Positions 11,477 through 23,954 of a stretch of 64,000 nucleotides of DNA are shown here, piece by piece (within the stretch, counting starts at the first letter, position 1; the number at the start of each line of letters is the position of its first letter). The notes below the pieces were generated by a model. The model had not been told where the DNA came from. It searched no databases and saw nothing but the letters and a program-made list of their open reading frames with translations. A program made the position numbers and the translations under genes. Source of the DNA: Vespula vulgaris (Eukaryota; Arthropoda; Insecta; Hymenoptera; Vespidae); contig NC_066591.1 in assembly GCF_905475345.1 (NCBI RefSeq), forward strand, positions 357,501 through 421,500, written 5' to 3'.

Positions 11477-13990
11477 TCGTTTGAAAATTAATAAGAAATT
11501 GTATTTAATGCAATTAAAAAGTATTACCTTGCAACGCGGTATAAACGATAAACGCATAGTCAGAAACGCCGAGTACGTTTCGCTCGACGAACGACAAACG
11601 TAATTTTAAACGCGATAGCGCTTTAACGGGGAAGGTAATTAGCAAAGCGATCTGCGAGTGCCAAAGTCCATCGACGATTCTCTTTCGCTTCTTGCGAAGG
11701 AAAGGAGCTGCTGCGTCGGCGTCTGAGACAAAGCAAATATGTTTTTCTTGGAAGGTGGAACGAGAGATGCAAATATGTGTGCGCCGATAAGGAACGAGCC
11801 GATAAGGAAAGTTAGAACGCATTCTCCTAAAGAGAGGTAGCAAGAGACATTTTCTTTCGAAACGCAATATCGAGGGACTAACGCACTCTCGGATAACTTT
11901 TTCTATTTTATTAATTTATCTATCGCACTTCGTCTTTTCGATCGAGGAGGAAAGATTCGTGTTTCTTTTTATAACGAAATGTATGCATAAAGGCTAGACA
12001 TTAAACGCGCCCTGTCGCTTAATTGCGAACAGCTTGACGGTAGCAGAACGTTACGTAAATGCCAATTACGATGTAAAAATATTTATAAGACGAAACGAGA
12101 ACGACGATGTAGCGCGTTAGCTCTACTTCGAGAAGGGATCGAAGAATAACTCTTTGCCGATTTTCAACGAGTATTCTTCTTTCCTATTCGTTCTCATTTC
12201 TTTTTTCTTTTCTCAATCGGTTGAAAAAGCCGTCGAGCTCACGCCATTCCGTTCGATCTTAACCAACTTTCAGTGACTGAGAAACGGACACCGAGGATCA
12301 TCGACACAGCTCCCGTGTACGAGGAACGAAGGCGATTCGTCATTCGAGACGTTACGTTTCGCAAGTTTGCCTCGACCACGATGGCATATCGGTCTCTATC
12401 GTTCCAAGTAAGACAGCCGGTTAATACGGCTTATCTCGAGATTCGAAGGAATATGATTCGTTCGAGATTTTTGAAGTAGACTCTTCGAATCGTTTCGAAA
12501 ATATCGCAGTGGAAGATTTACGGTGGTATCTTTGGACAGGAGAAAAGACGGAAGAGGGGTGTAGAGAGAGAGAGAGAAGGGGGGGGAGACCACCTGTGCT
12601 CGCGGCCAACGCCGACACAGGGGTAACTTTACCTGCTCGTAGGACTTGGAACTGTCGAGATTTTTGAAGGTTCGAACAAAGGGTCCAGCTGCTCTCCGTC
12701 GGCTCTATATTTTTGATACCACCTCTGCGTCAACCTACCTTTTCCATCTCCGTGTAAGGCTTCCTGCAGTTATTTACCGTCAAACACTTTTCTACCTGGC
12801 GAGCTTCTTTGTCCAACCGGCTCGAAAATAACAAAATAAATTAAATTTTTATCAAGATACGCCGATCGATCGAGTATTTTCCCCTTGATTTCGTTATTTC
12901 GATTAAAGCGAGAAGCACGATCGATAAAGGTAAACGAATCATAATGCACCTAAAGTCGAGTCATCTAAATTGATAAGGAGTACGTGATCATTGATATCGT
13001 TCATCGTATTCGTCGACTCGATATTACGTAGCGTCGTTGAACGTTTCTGAAATCGTCGAGAAAACGCGAAAGCGTTCCCACGAAACGGATGAAATTTCAT
13101 CGATACCACGATACACGTACCAGCTGTATTTCTTCTATCTCTCTTTTTTTAAGAACATCAAATAAATTATCGCCATATTGCTTAACGACGAGCGCAAAAC
13201 AGATAGCATCTTATCGAAATCGTTCTTTCGTGTATTATCAGTTTCTTATTATTGTTATTATTTTTTTCTTTTTTTTTTTTTTTCTTTACATGCTCGGACG
13301 TACGTCAATAGTCACATCGTTTATACTTTCCCAAGAGAATCTAGTATTTTTCGCACAACAAAATCAACTTTTATCTTATCTCCTTTGGCAAACGCAATTT
13401 GAGATCGTACGATCTCTTTAAAAAAAATAAGACACACAGAAAGGAGAAATATGAAAGGTTTAACGAGCTTTGCTCCCTCCGATCGACGCTAGTACATAGT
13501 TGATATGAAATCTATCGCGCGTAAAAAAACGGAAAAAAAGGATAGCCTTTCTTCTTCGGTAATTCGAAGCTTCATCCTTCGGGGTGCTTCTTCCCATAGT
13601 CTTCTATTTCTTTCCTTTCTACTCCTTTCTCTCGTTACTAAAAGAAAAAAGAGAGAAAAGGAGATAAAGTCCAAGATGCTACACTTCCTGCATAACATCT
13701 TGCGTTCGATGAAACCTTGATAGGATTATCCCGTAAATCGTGCTGTAAACCGATTAATTTGAACGAGTTCATAAACTATACACTATAAACCGTAAAATCA
13801 TGATTTTGTACTTGAGCTCTCCAGGAAGTCGTTATTATCGACGTTTCTTATCGTAGCTTCGAGATAACTTGGTGGGTGGCTTTTTCTCTAAACAATGAGT
13901 CCGATGTGCTTGCACGCGTAAAACGTACGATTAATATATTTTAATTTGTTTTAACGTTTTTCCTTTTTTCTTCGCAGGATACGAAACAAA

Positions 13991-16900
13991 ATGAAAATTC
14001 CGGCAGCTTTGCTGCTGACCGTCCTGTGCTTGTTCTTGTCGACAACGAGAACGAGTGCAGCTTTGGCATCAAACTCGAATCTGCCTAATCAACTCCTTCG
14101 GGAAGATAGTTTTGCGCCGAGTGAATCGTACAAAGTTAAATATGACACTTCCACAGCCTTTCCGGATGGAGAGGTCCAGAAAATCATATCGTCGGAATAC
14201 GTGAAATCGTTCGAAGATCCAAAGAAAGTACTGCTTCAGGAGATTCACACTTTGGACGAGGACGCAAATGATCGTCGAGTTAACGTTACCGTCCCTCCAA
14301 ACGTTAGTAGCTCTTTTTAATATAGGCTCATCGGAGTAATAGCATTAACTTGAAACGTATCTTGGTATACAGATTGCGTATACATATTCGCTATGAATCA
14401 AATACATTAACTTTTGTAATTGTACGTTCAGGCTCAGGTAAAGCCGAAGAAAGCGACATCGTCGCTGACAAAAGCTGTCGACGTGAGTGCGAAGGAGAAA
14501 ATAAACGATAAAAAGGTATTGGAAGCCGAAGACATGGAATACGTTGGAAATTACAATGGTCAGAGTCCCCACGACAAGAGCGACAAAATTGACGAAGGCG
14601 AGAACGCGGACAGCGAATACATCGACGATTACAATGAAGACGATGATATCGACGATGATCTCGAGGAAGACGACGACGACGACGACGACGATGACGATGA
14701 TGTCATGACTCATTGTCCCGATTATTGCAAATGCGTCGGACAGTACGTCGCTGCAGTAACCGCAACGTATGTTCAATGTTATTTGTTTATCTAGCGATAA
14801 GTAATCGGGAAGGCTGTAAACGTCGAAAGGATTTTTCTTCGTTTACATTGAAATATCACGACACACTCTGCTCCTTTCAAAGAGAAAAAATATTTTTTTT
14901 CTTCAGGTGCACCAAACTCGTGGAACAACAATCTTTTGGCCCTAGCATAGCCAGTCTGCGATTCGAGAACACCGGAGAGATTCGTCTTGGTCCGCACGCA
15001 TTAAAATCCCGTGGATTGCAACAGCTGGAGAATATAAAGATCACGGACACTCGTATCGTCGATCTCGATCGTACGGCCTTCGACGGTATCTCGTTCCTCT
15101 TCGCCGTCAATCTGACACGGAACGCGCTTCAGGACATTCATCCCCATACCTTTCAGAATAATTCGCAACTGAGTCTATTGACCATTTCCGGAAATCCCTT
15201 GAAACACAGTCAATATTTCAAAGGGACGAAACATTATCTTTTCGACGCACCTACCGTCACCGAGCTCGTCTTTTCTAACAACGGTGTACCTAAATTGCCA
15301 CGTACGGCTTTTCAAAAGATGCAGAGCCTAGCCTATATCAATCTGAGTGGAAACAGACTGAAGGAAATCGAAAAGACCCTCTTTGATCCGTTGAACGCCT
15401 TGCTCGACTTGAATTTGTCCAATAACTTGTTGAACGAGATCCCTGTCGAGCTCTTCGATAACAATGGCTTGGAGACCCTTCGTGTCTCTGGTAAGTTTCT
15501 CGTACCAAACTACCTCACTCGATTTGATCTATCGTCGGAAGATCGTAGTTTCTAGTAGGTAAAACAAAATGACGTTGATTTTCTTGGTCCGTTTTAGGAA
15601 ACAATTTATCGACTCTAGCTATCATAAGAGCTTCCAAATTGACAACGTTGGAGGCAGCCAGAAACAAAATTAAGGTTATAGCGAAAGACGATTTATCGGG
15701 TGTGCCGCTTTTGGATCAACTCGTTGTTAGCTCGAATGGAATGAAACGAATACATCAACACGCGTTCATGAATCTCGACCAGTTGATCTATCTCGATGTC
15801 AGCGATAACAAATTGACTTCTTGGACCGAACATCATCTCAGGACTAATCCGAGATTGCAGATCTTGTTAATGAACAATAATCCTGATTTAGGAAGCTTGC
15901 CTGTTTTCAAAACTACTGGTCTTGAATATGACACATACAGGTGATTATCATTGTCTCGAAATATTATTTGCTTCTTCATTAATGCGTTATCGTTCTTAGC
16001 ACTTATCGTTTGGAATGCTCGAATTGTGGTTTGGAGCGATTGGAGCCTCAAACATTCGACGAGATGCCAGCTTTAACCAAACTGAATTTATCCAAAAATC
16101 GTCTTACCAGTTTACCTAACGGTCTTTTCAAGTTACTGACTTCTCTTCGAGAGCTGGATCTCTCAGAGAACCTCGTAGAAACTTTAGATGCAAATATGTT
16201 CCGTGGTGCTATATCCTTGATGAAAATTAACCTCTCTGGTAATCCCTTAGTGACTTTGCAAGTTACTCCATTTTTGCTGACGCCTTCGCTTAACAAGCTC
16301 GATGTGAGCAGATGCGAGTTGGAAAGAGTCTGGAGCGAGGCTAGAGTTCCATTGGAGAGCCTTAGGTAAGAATCACGAAATATTATACTTACACTTTAAA
16401 TGAAGATAACAAATGAGAAAGTCCAAAAATTTAACACGTTCCATTTCTATTGCGGATCGGTTAGATTCTTATCGGTTCGTGGTAATTTACTGCGACGAAT
16501 CACTTTGGAAGAACTGAAGGCCATGCCGAAACTTTCAGCCTTGGATTTGTCACATAATCCCTTGGACTGCGACGAAGACTTCAATATGGCCGTTCAGTGG
16601 TTGACCGATCACGGTATTACACCCACCGAGATACGCACGTAAGATAGAAGCATTCCATTTTTACTGATTCCTCGATCGTTCCTTTTTTCTTTCTTTCTTT
16701 TTTTTAAGTTTCCTTAAACGCTTCGACAGGCACAGCACTTATGGCGATAACATGGATTACTCTGACTCGGAAGGCATCACGCAGTGGAAGGATCTAGCGA
16801 AAATCGTTTGCGACGGTGTCGAGGATGGGCCACCATCTAGAACCATACCTACCCCTATAAAGTCAAAAGTCATTTTCCCGAGATTACTCGATGACGCAGA

Positions 16901-17709
16901 GAACACGAATTCTCTTCTAAGCGGAGATCTCGAAGACAACGAGGTGAGTCGAATCGGTATCTTTTTTTATCGTTTTTTTCCTTCCAATAATTACTTCGTA
17001 ACATCGCGCCTAAAGATGAGCATCGCTTCATACTTCGTCGTTAATGTCGCATACGAGCGCCATCTGTCAACGAAAGATATGCTTTAGCCTTTTTATCTGT
17101 AGGGTTTTGTTATCCTATGAGATAACAAGATCTTATTGATAAGCGACATAACCAATATTACCGACGAAGTACGAACTGATGCATACCTTTAGGCGCGATC
17201 AAGACTTCTTTCAAGACCCTCAAAACTTTCAAATAAAAAATTGCACTTGAAATAATTCAAATCGCTAATTTGAAAGGATTCTTCCATCTTTACGTGTATT
17301 CTTTCTTCAGGATCTAAAAACATTCGATCATTTCACACAATCGGACGATGCCGATAGAGCATGGGAAGAAAATCAATATACGGAATATGGAGATTATGTG
17401 ATCGAATCATCAAGTTATCGACCTTGGTACAGCAATGCACTTTGGCCTATACTAACTGTCATCGTGGTGACGTTAGTAATTCTTTTGTTGATCACTCACG
17501 TGGCTATCACTGTGGCGAAGCGTCGTGGTCGTAGTCCCGTCATCAGACCACCGATGATTCTTCGTCAAGGTCTCGTCGATAACAAAAATTGTGGTTTGGT
17601 TTACAAGCCTCTTCAAGAAGAAATTGCAACTCCCCATATGCCTAAAAGAGGTAGCTTTTACTCAAGCAGTACCTTCCATTACGATAAGATCGTACCCGAG
17701 AGCGTGTAA
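13991..17709 (+). CDS. leucine-rich-repeat single-pass membrane protein
   Basis: Predicted exons are 13991-14302, 14432-14766, 14907-15490, 15598-15940, 16000-16365, 16465-16638, 16730-16943 and 17311-17709. All phases join, giving about 908 residues. An N-terminal signal peptide (hydrophobic LLLTVLCLFL) is followed by a charged linker, a striking Asp/Glu run near residues 165-195, a Cys cluster CPDYCKC resembling an LRR N-cap, and roughly a dozen LRRs (LxxLxLSxNxL type, e.g. LAYINLSGNRLKEI and LRELDLSENLVETL). One transmembrane helix lies near residues 820-844 (ILTVIVVTLVILLLI) before KRRGR and a 60-residue cytoplasmic tail ending PESV. The layout suggests an adhesion or receptor-like surface protein, probably neural or epithelial. 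I do not recognise a specific orthologue. An acceptor at 13976-13977 implies an upstream 5' untranslated exon. Confidence 0.85.
17003..17199. repeat. 197-bp inverted-repeat element (MITE-like) in LRR gene intron
   Basis: Within the intron 16944-17310, the arm at 17003-17050 (starting ATCGCGCCTAAAG) is matched as an imperfect reverse complement by 17143-17199 (ending CTTTAGGCGCGAT). A second, perfect inner inverted repeat, TTGTTATC/GATAACAA, lies at 17107-17128. Terminal inverted repeats, small size and no coding content fit a non-autonomous DNA transposon. I could not find a clear target-site duplication, so a folded-RNA or ancient-inversion origin stays open. Confidence 0.55.
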
Positions 17710-19081
17710 ACTTATTAATATTCGTTTAAATAAAAGGACTAATTGAAATTTAATTGATAAATCGATAAATGTGAAATAATCCAATCGATAGGATGAACAT
17801 GAAAAAAGGTGGTATGTTTTTATGAATTTATTAGCGTTTTTATTAGAAATTATAAGTGTTCCACTGATCGAATTATTCCGTCGTTCGTCGGAGAAAATAA
17901 AAATGAAAATGTTCTCGCGATACCACGAAGAATCGCGAACTTTTTTAGTGCCTTCAAGCATTTGTGCTTCCAAAATTTTTATTGTCGAGTAATTACATAA
18001 GAGAAGAAATCGATCAATCGTATGATTGAGCATCATTGAACATCCGTTTCCTTATGAGACAGACGACGCTTTGCCTTTTAAGAATACAAAGGCAATCGAA
18101 TAAATCGATGGGATAAATGCAAGTACAAGAAATGTTTGGGAAGACGGTGTCCATGATTAATTAATTATACATGTACATTTAATTAATAGCGCGTACTAGT
18201 TATCTGCGACATGGCCAGTGTATCATAAGAGAATGTAAGAGGAAAAATTAGAATGCAAGCTCGAATTCGAAACGCGGCTATAGTAACATATGTAAATTGT
18301 ATGTTTTTCAAGGCCCGCAAATTTTTAATCACTTTAACAGAAACTATTTTACAAGTCAGGAAAGAAGAACAGCTCTATCGTAATACGATATTAAAACTAA
18401 CATCTTATAGAACAAATGAGTACTTTATGTGCGCTACTATATTCTGTAAATAATATATAACGTTTTAATAAAAACTGAAATAAGTTAAAAAATAACCAAA
18501 GTAATTTTTTCCTTGTCGTTTTTCTCAAATCACTGATGGATGAAAAATGTATCTACGATTACTGCTATATATTTTGAAAGATTATTTAACGAATGACCTT
18601 GGACGATATCTAATAAGCAAACAAGAATGTTTACATGCTCAATGTGTTACATTTTATGCGATAAAAAGATTCATACGAACTTACGTCTTGTTATAATTCT
18701 AGAGTCAACGTTTTCTCCTTTGAATCTAAACAAAAATGTAAACACATAGAAGCATGAATTTATAAAAATTGATCTTTAACAAAACAACATCATTGATACG
18801 TCCCTGTGACGAATAAAGTTAAGCAGGTCGCGTCTTGCGCAAGCTAGATTGCTGGAAGTACAAATGGTAGGCGAGTAACAGAGAAAACAGTAAACAAGTC
18901 GTATAGCAGTCGTCGTAAAGTCGTCTAAACGAAGAGAAATACGAAGTGATTCTCCGTTATTGTAATTCGTCTCTTTCTCTTCTTTTTTGTGATTATTTTT
19001 TTTTTTTATTTATTTATTTCTTTTTTTTTAAGAATTAACACCTTGTACGGATTACTGTGTATTTTTCCGTGATTTTGAAAA
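17710..19081. other. LRR 3' region and transhydrogenase promoter region
   Basis: No gene is seen. AATAAA signals occur at about 17728 and 18466, so the LRR 3' UTR may run to either. Closer to the next gene, the perfect palindrome CTTGCGCAAG (18834-18843) contains the C/EBP core TTGCGCAA. A T-rich tract precedes the start codon at 19082. Confidence 0.45.
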
Positions 19082-21676
19082 ATGCTTCCCAGGAGACGAG
19101 TCCTCGAGCTGCTCCAAGTTATTTCGTCTCAATCGTGAGTTAAATCTGATTTTCGATTAAAGAGCGGATACGTTCCGTTCGGTTTTTCACGCCGCATTAG
19201 CTTGTACTAATCATTCGAAATATATTTTAATAAAAGAATTCCGAACAAAGTAATTATTAGAAAAAATATTAATTTGACGTTGTCAGATGCAGATGTCCAG
19301 CCCACGGAAATCCAGGAGGTATCACGTCAACAATCGAACAAGGAAAAGCCCGTAGCACCACAGCCAATTCGGTTCCGTCAAAAGAATATGCGTTCGAGGT
19401 GAAATTTAAGAGTCTACAATCGTAATCTGTTTATTTCATCGAATCAATTTCTTTGCTCCCAGCTACGAGATAGCTGATCGATCACGTCATGTAGGAATAA
19501 AAAACTTGTACGTGTTTCAAGTTCAAGTAAAATAACCTCCAATACCTTTAATAACCTTTGTAGCGTCAATCCATGAAAACAGAACGAGAGAGATAAGAAG
19601 AGGCTTTGACGTTATCTTCATTTCAGATGACCCGCTATAACAGTGCCGGCATGAGTCAAACGATGCTCCTCGCGCATAACGATTATTTCACTATGTTTCG
19701 AAGTGAACGTGTGTTAATGATATGATATTAACGTTTGATCGTATGATCTTTTTGTTTTTTTATAATGTTTAAATATTCGTTTCAGATGGCCTGCTCGACT
19801 ATTCGTTACGGCATCGGAGTTACGAGAGAATTGGGACACGACATTCAGAATTTAAATGCGAAAAAAGTTTGCTTAATGACCGATCCAAACTTAGTCAATC
19901 TTCAACCAGTGAAATCTGCGATCGATAGCTTAACTAAGCAAGGAATTGACTTTGAAGTTTACGATAAGGTACGAGTGGAACCCACGGAAGAGACTCTTCT
20001 GGATTCGGCAGAATTTGCAAAACGTGGGAAGTTCGACGCCTTTGTTGCGGTAAATATACATAATTCACCGTGCTGCTTATTAAGAAGTTGATACATATAT
20101 AATATTATAGATACATATTTAAATATTATAATCATTGACAACAGGTGGGAGGTGGGTCGGTAATAGACACATGCAAAGCTGCGAATCTTTATAGCAGTGA
20201 TCCCAACGCTGATTTCTTGGATTACGTTAATGCACCAATAGGAAAAGGAAAACCAGTTTTGGTCAATTTGAAAACGCTCATTGCGATACCAACGACTGCG
20301 GGTACAGGTTCAGAAACAACCGGTGTATCTATCTTCGATTATCGGCCTCTTAAGGCCAAAACTGGAATTGCAAACAGGCAAGAAGCTAATACGTAGATGA
20401 TTTTATTCCGAGATTAATTATTATATTTGTTGTACTTATTCGCCAAACAGAGCTCTGAAACCTACCTTGGCCCTTATCGATCCGAAGCATGTATTGACTT
20501 TACCAGAAAGAGTTAGTGCTTATTCTGGCTTCGATGTACTTTGTCACGCTTTGGAATCGTTCACGGCGATACCATACACGGAAAGAACACCGTGTCCTAC
20601 CAATCCGATCCTGCGACCAACTTATCAAGGTAGCAATCCTATTAGCGACGTATGGGCAAGATATGTACTACAAGTAATGCGCAAGTAAGTATTAAATTCT
20701 TACTTTTCTTTTTTTTTCCATATATTTGTATTATTTTTATCGTGCATATTTTGTCATAGGTACTTTGAGAGAGCGGTATATAGACAAGACGACATCGAAG
20801 CTAAAAGCCATATACATCTAGCTAGTACCATGGCTGGTGTCGGTTTTGGAAACGCTGGTGTCCACCTTTGTCATGGTCTTTCTTATCCCATAAGCGGTAA
20901 CGTTCGTAAATTTCAACCCGAGGTGAGCTCGTAGATACTGTTTATTTAGCACGTGATCGTTTCATTGTTCGCCGAATGAAATGATTGACCAATTAATGAA
21001 ATTCCGCAAAATAAAATGACGGTACATCGGAATTATATATCGCTTTATTATCAGGGATATAGCAAAACTCATCCTCTCGTACCTCACGGTCTTTCCGTTG
21101 TTATCTCGGCACCAGCTGTTTTCTCCTTCACCGGAAGTGCCTGCCCAGAAAAACACCTAGAGGCCGCAGAATTATTAGGAACGGACATTAAGGGAGCGAA
21201 ACGAGAGGACGCTGGAAAGATTTTAGCAGATACCGTACGAAAATACATGTGTATAATGAAAATAGAAAATGGTTTGAAAGAACTTGGCTTCCAAAAAGAA
21301 GATATTCCCGCTCTGGTGCAAGGAACTTTACCTCAGGTAAAAGTCACGCTCCATATTTACTTTTATCTACCTTATGGGATAAGAAAGACATGACAAAGAG
21401 GAAAATCAAATAGATAGTTTGGAAATGTTATGAAAGTATGCGTGATTTATTGGTCACCATACTTATGTGGCAACATACATAACAATTTCGTAGATTAATA
21501 CATTCGTTACATGGTTCACATCACAAGTTATCCTTTACGATTTTTAATCTTTGTTCGTAATCTCTAAATAATCATATTTTTTTTTTGTATAGCATCGGAT
21601 TACGAAATTGGCGCCACGTGAACAATCGGAAGAAGATCTAGCGAAATTGTTCGAAAATTCATTCACAATTTATTAA
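19082..21676 (+). CDS. T3dh: hydroxyacid-oxoacid transhydrogenase, mitochondrial (ADHFE1/T3dh)
   Basis: Predicted exons are 19082-19134, 19287-19398, 19786-20049, 20145-20377, 20451-20684, 20760-20922, 21055-21336 and 21593-21676, giving about 474 residues in phase throughout. This is an iron-containing (type III) alcohol dehydrogenase. It couples oxidation of 4-hydroxybutyrate to succinate semialdehyde with reduction of 2-oxoglutarate in mitochondria. Evidence includes an Arg/Leu-rich presequence (MLPRRRVLELLQVIS), the CRCPAH and KEYAFEMACSTIRYG segments typical of the family, the nucleotide-binding GGGSVIDTCK, IPTTAGTGSETT, and the metal-binding region VHLCHGLSYPISG...HPLVPHG. The length is normal for the family. 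The intron after 20377 has a GC donor (AG then GCAAGA) and AG acceptor; the reading frame requires it (IANR joined to ALKPTLALIDP). Confidence 0.95.
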
Positions 21677-23003
21677 ACGCGGATGCCTTCTCAATATCGT
21701 GCATCATATTTACATAATTTTATACTTTGTTAATAAATTGTCACGAATAAAAAAGAAACCATTTTTGCAGACGATGGCAATTATTGTTCCTTTTTATATA
21801 TGTTCCTTGTTCGATTAAATAGGATATAATTATAAAATTAATTCTTATTATAATACGATTATCTTGCATGTTGCACAATCGATACGATATTACATAATTG
21901 ACACTGTAAGTTTGAGTATATTTACAGTATTTATAATAGTACAATTAAAAGTATTACTATAAATATTCAAATTGGAAAAACATTAGAAATACCCTCAGTA
22001 CGATAATCTTACTTATTAATAATAAAACGGAATGAAAAAAGTGCCTTGATTTTCTTCGTTCCACTAATAAATATTTTTTCTTGAAAAATTCTAACTTTTA
22101 TAATATACATACATAAACAACTTATCTATATAAAATCTATGCATAACTACCATATATTTTTTCATATCTTACATATACCATTTGCCTATAATTAATAATA
22201 CTAAAATTTGCCTTTAAAAAACCTAAATGTCTAATTTTATATACACTAGGAATTTTATTTTCATGAAACGAATAACGGAGAACATGCCAAAAAATTGAAA
22301 GTTCTAATTCTAAATCGGTATTAATATGCACGATCTGAATCGTTTAAATATCCTTTTTAACAATAGAAAATTCTTACGAATATTTTACGAACGATGTACA
22401 TGAGAGTCAATGGATTAAAAAATTTAAAGAATTAGTACATTTTTATGAGTGTATCAGTCTTATAAGAATGTCGCAAACTTTTTAAATTTCTTAATGTCAT
22501 TGGCATATCAACTTTGTTAATATAAAATTGATACATCCCATGTTACATTGTTCGTTATTCGAACTTACGATGAACTTTGAAATTATCAAAAATAAATTTT
22601 TATTTAATCTGTGAGATGTTTTAGATTTTCAAACCGCATTGTGCAATAAATCCGATGAAAATGGCCATTCTTGTTCATCTATCATATCTCATTCATAAAT
22701 ACTTTCACATCCAATTTTAATAATAATAATAATAATAATAATAAATATTAGTAATATATAAAATAGGAATAAAGAGAGAGGAGACAGATTAATTCACATA
22801 TAAAACAACACATTCATGATCGTATCGATCACTGACGTTTCGAGCGTCTGATGATCCTTAAAAAGCGATCCATTACAAACGCAATGGATAAGGACGTCGA
22901 GACAGTCGAAACTTTGACAGATGATCTTATATGTATAGAACAAATTGAAATTGACATCAATTTTAAACACATCAATAAATAAATAAATAACGAGGAGAGA
23001 AAC
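21677..23003. other. convergent intergenic region, AT-rich
   Basis: This lies between the converging transhydrogenase and oskar genes. AATAAA signals at 21732 and 21746 are plausible poly(A) sites for the plus-strand gene. An ATA/ATT triplet tract lies at about 22720-22745. The downstream half is presumably the oskar 3' UTR, which in other insects carries localisation elements; I cannot identify any here. No coding frame is supported. Confidence 0.45.
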
Positions 23004-23922
23004 TCACAGTTCACCAGTTAATATTTCCATCGCACGCTTTCGTCCGTATTTGTTCCAAAGAACGTAAGGATGCTTACAACCGGAAACCATACGCGCATTT
23101 AATTGAAACCATTCGTATTGCGTGGTATACGTTTCATCTGTGAAACCTTCGAAAAAATCTATTATCCAATAAGAATTTTTTTTGACACAATTTTCAGAAT
23201 TGCTGTCTGCTTCGTGATTTAAACCGCGGATCCAATTGTTGAAAGAATAAAGAGCTCTCGCCTTGTCAACGTGTCCATGCAAGGATAAGTTTGCCAATGG
23301 TGGAATCGTGCAAATTTTTATCGCTGAATTCGAGAAGGCAAATTTATATCTTAATATTTTCAACAAATATTCCATACTCTTGATTAAATCATCGAAAGAA
23401 GCACCCTGATGAATTTAATAACAATGTTATTTAACAGCCGATTTCTTTGTCATCTTATTATTACAAAATTTGTATTGTAAAAAGTTACCTACGTTATAAA
23501 TATCAACAGCTCCCAACATTATAACAATTTGATTGGAAATACATTCCACGTCGTTCAACTTTTTGACGCAATCATTTATCGTTTGTCCCGATATACACAA
23601 ACCGCAACGAAGAGCCATATCTCCTATAAATAATGGCGTAATGACGTATTGGTAATATTCTTTAAAATTAATGTTTTCCTCGCGATATTCTTTGGTTGAT
23701 ATTTTCTTTTATATACCGTTAATAAATTCTTTTCGATTAAGCAAATGAGAAAGAATTAATTACCTCTTTGACGCCATACTGGTAGGCCAAGATTTCGTAT
23801 GACGAGTTGAAGGAAAAAATCGTCTCCTATAAGCTGATGACGGAGAATAATCGGCTCGTAAACAGTTCTCTAAATGAATAAAAATAGATCTTTGATAATA
23901 TTCCATTTTCATTTCTTACAAA

Positions 23923-23954
<32 letters not shown>

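Larger units (their letters stand above)
7103..13977. other. long intergenic / probable 5' intronic region
   Basis: I see no coding gene. Open frames here lack family features and are chance frames. Contents: AT tract at about 7757-7778; tandem E-boxes at 8488-8500; a strong donor (aag then gtgagt) after 8767 that could end a 5' untranslated exon of the LRR gene; TGACGTCA at 10270-10277 with CACGTG close upstream; a (CGT)n tract at about 11445-11475; and an acceptor/donor pair bracketing 12273-12409 that could be an internal non-coding exon. The acceptor at 13976-13977 precedes the LRR start codon, so part of this region is probably intron of that gene. Confidence 0.4.

Noticed and set aside
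14345..14776. Minus-strand frame with Val/Ile runs
   Set aside because: It is antisense to the Asp/Glu-encoding repeat of the LRR gene.
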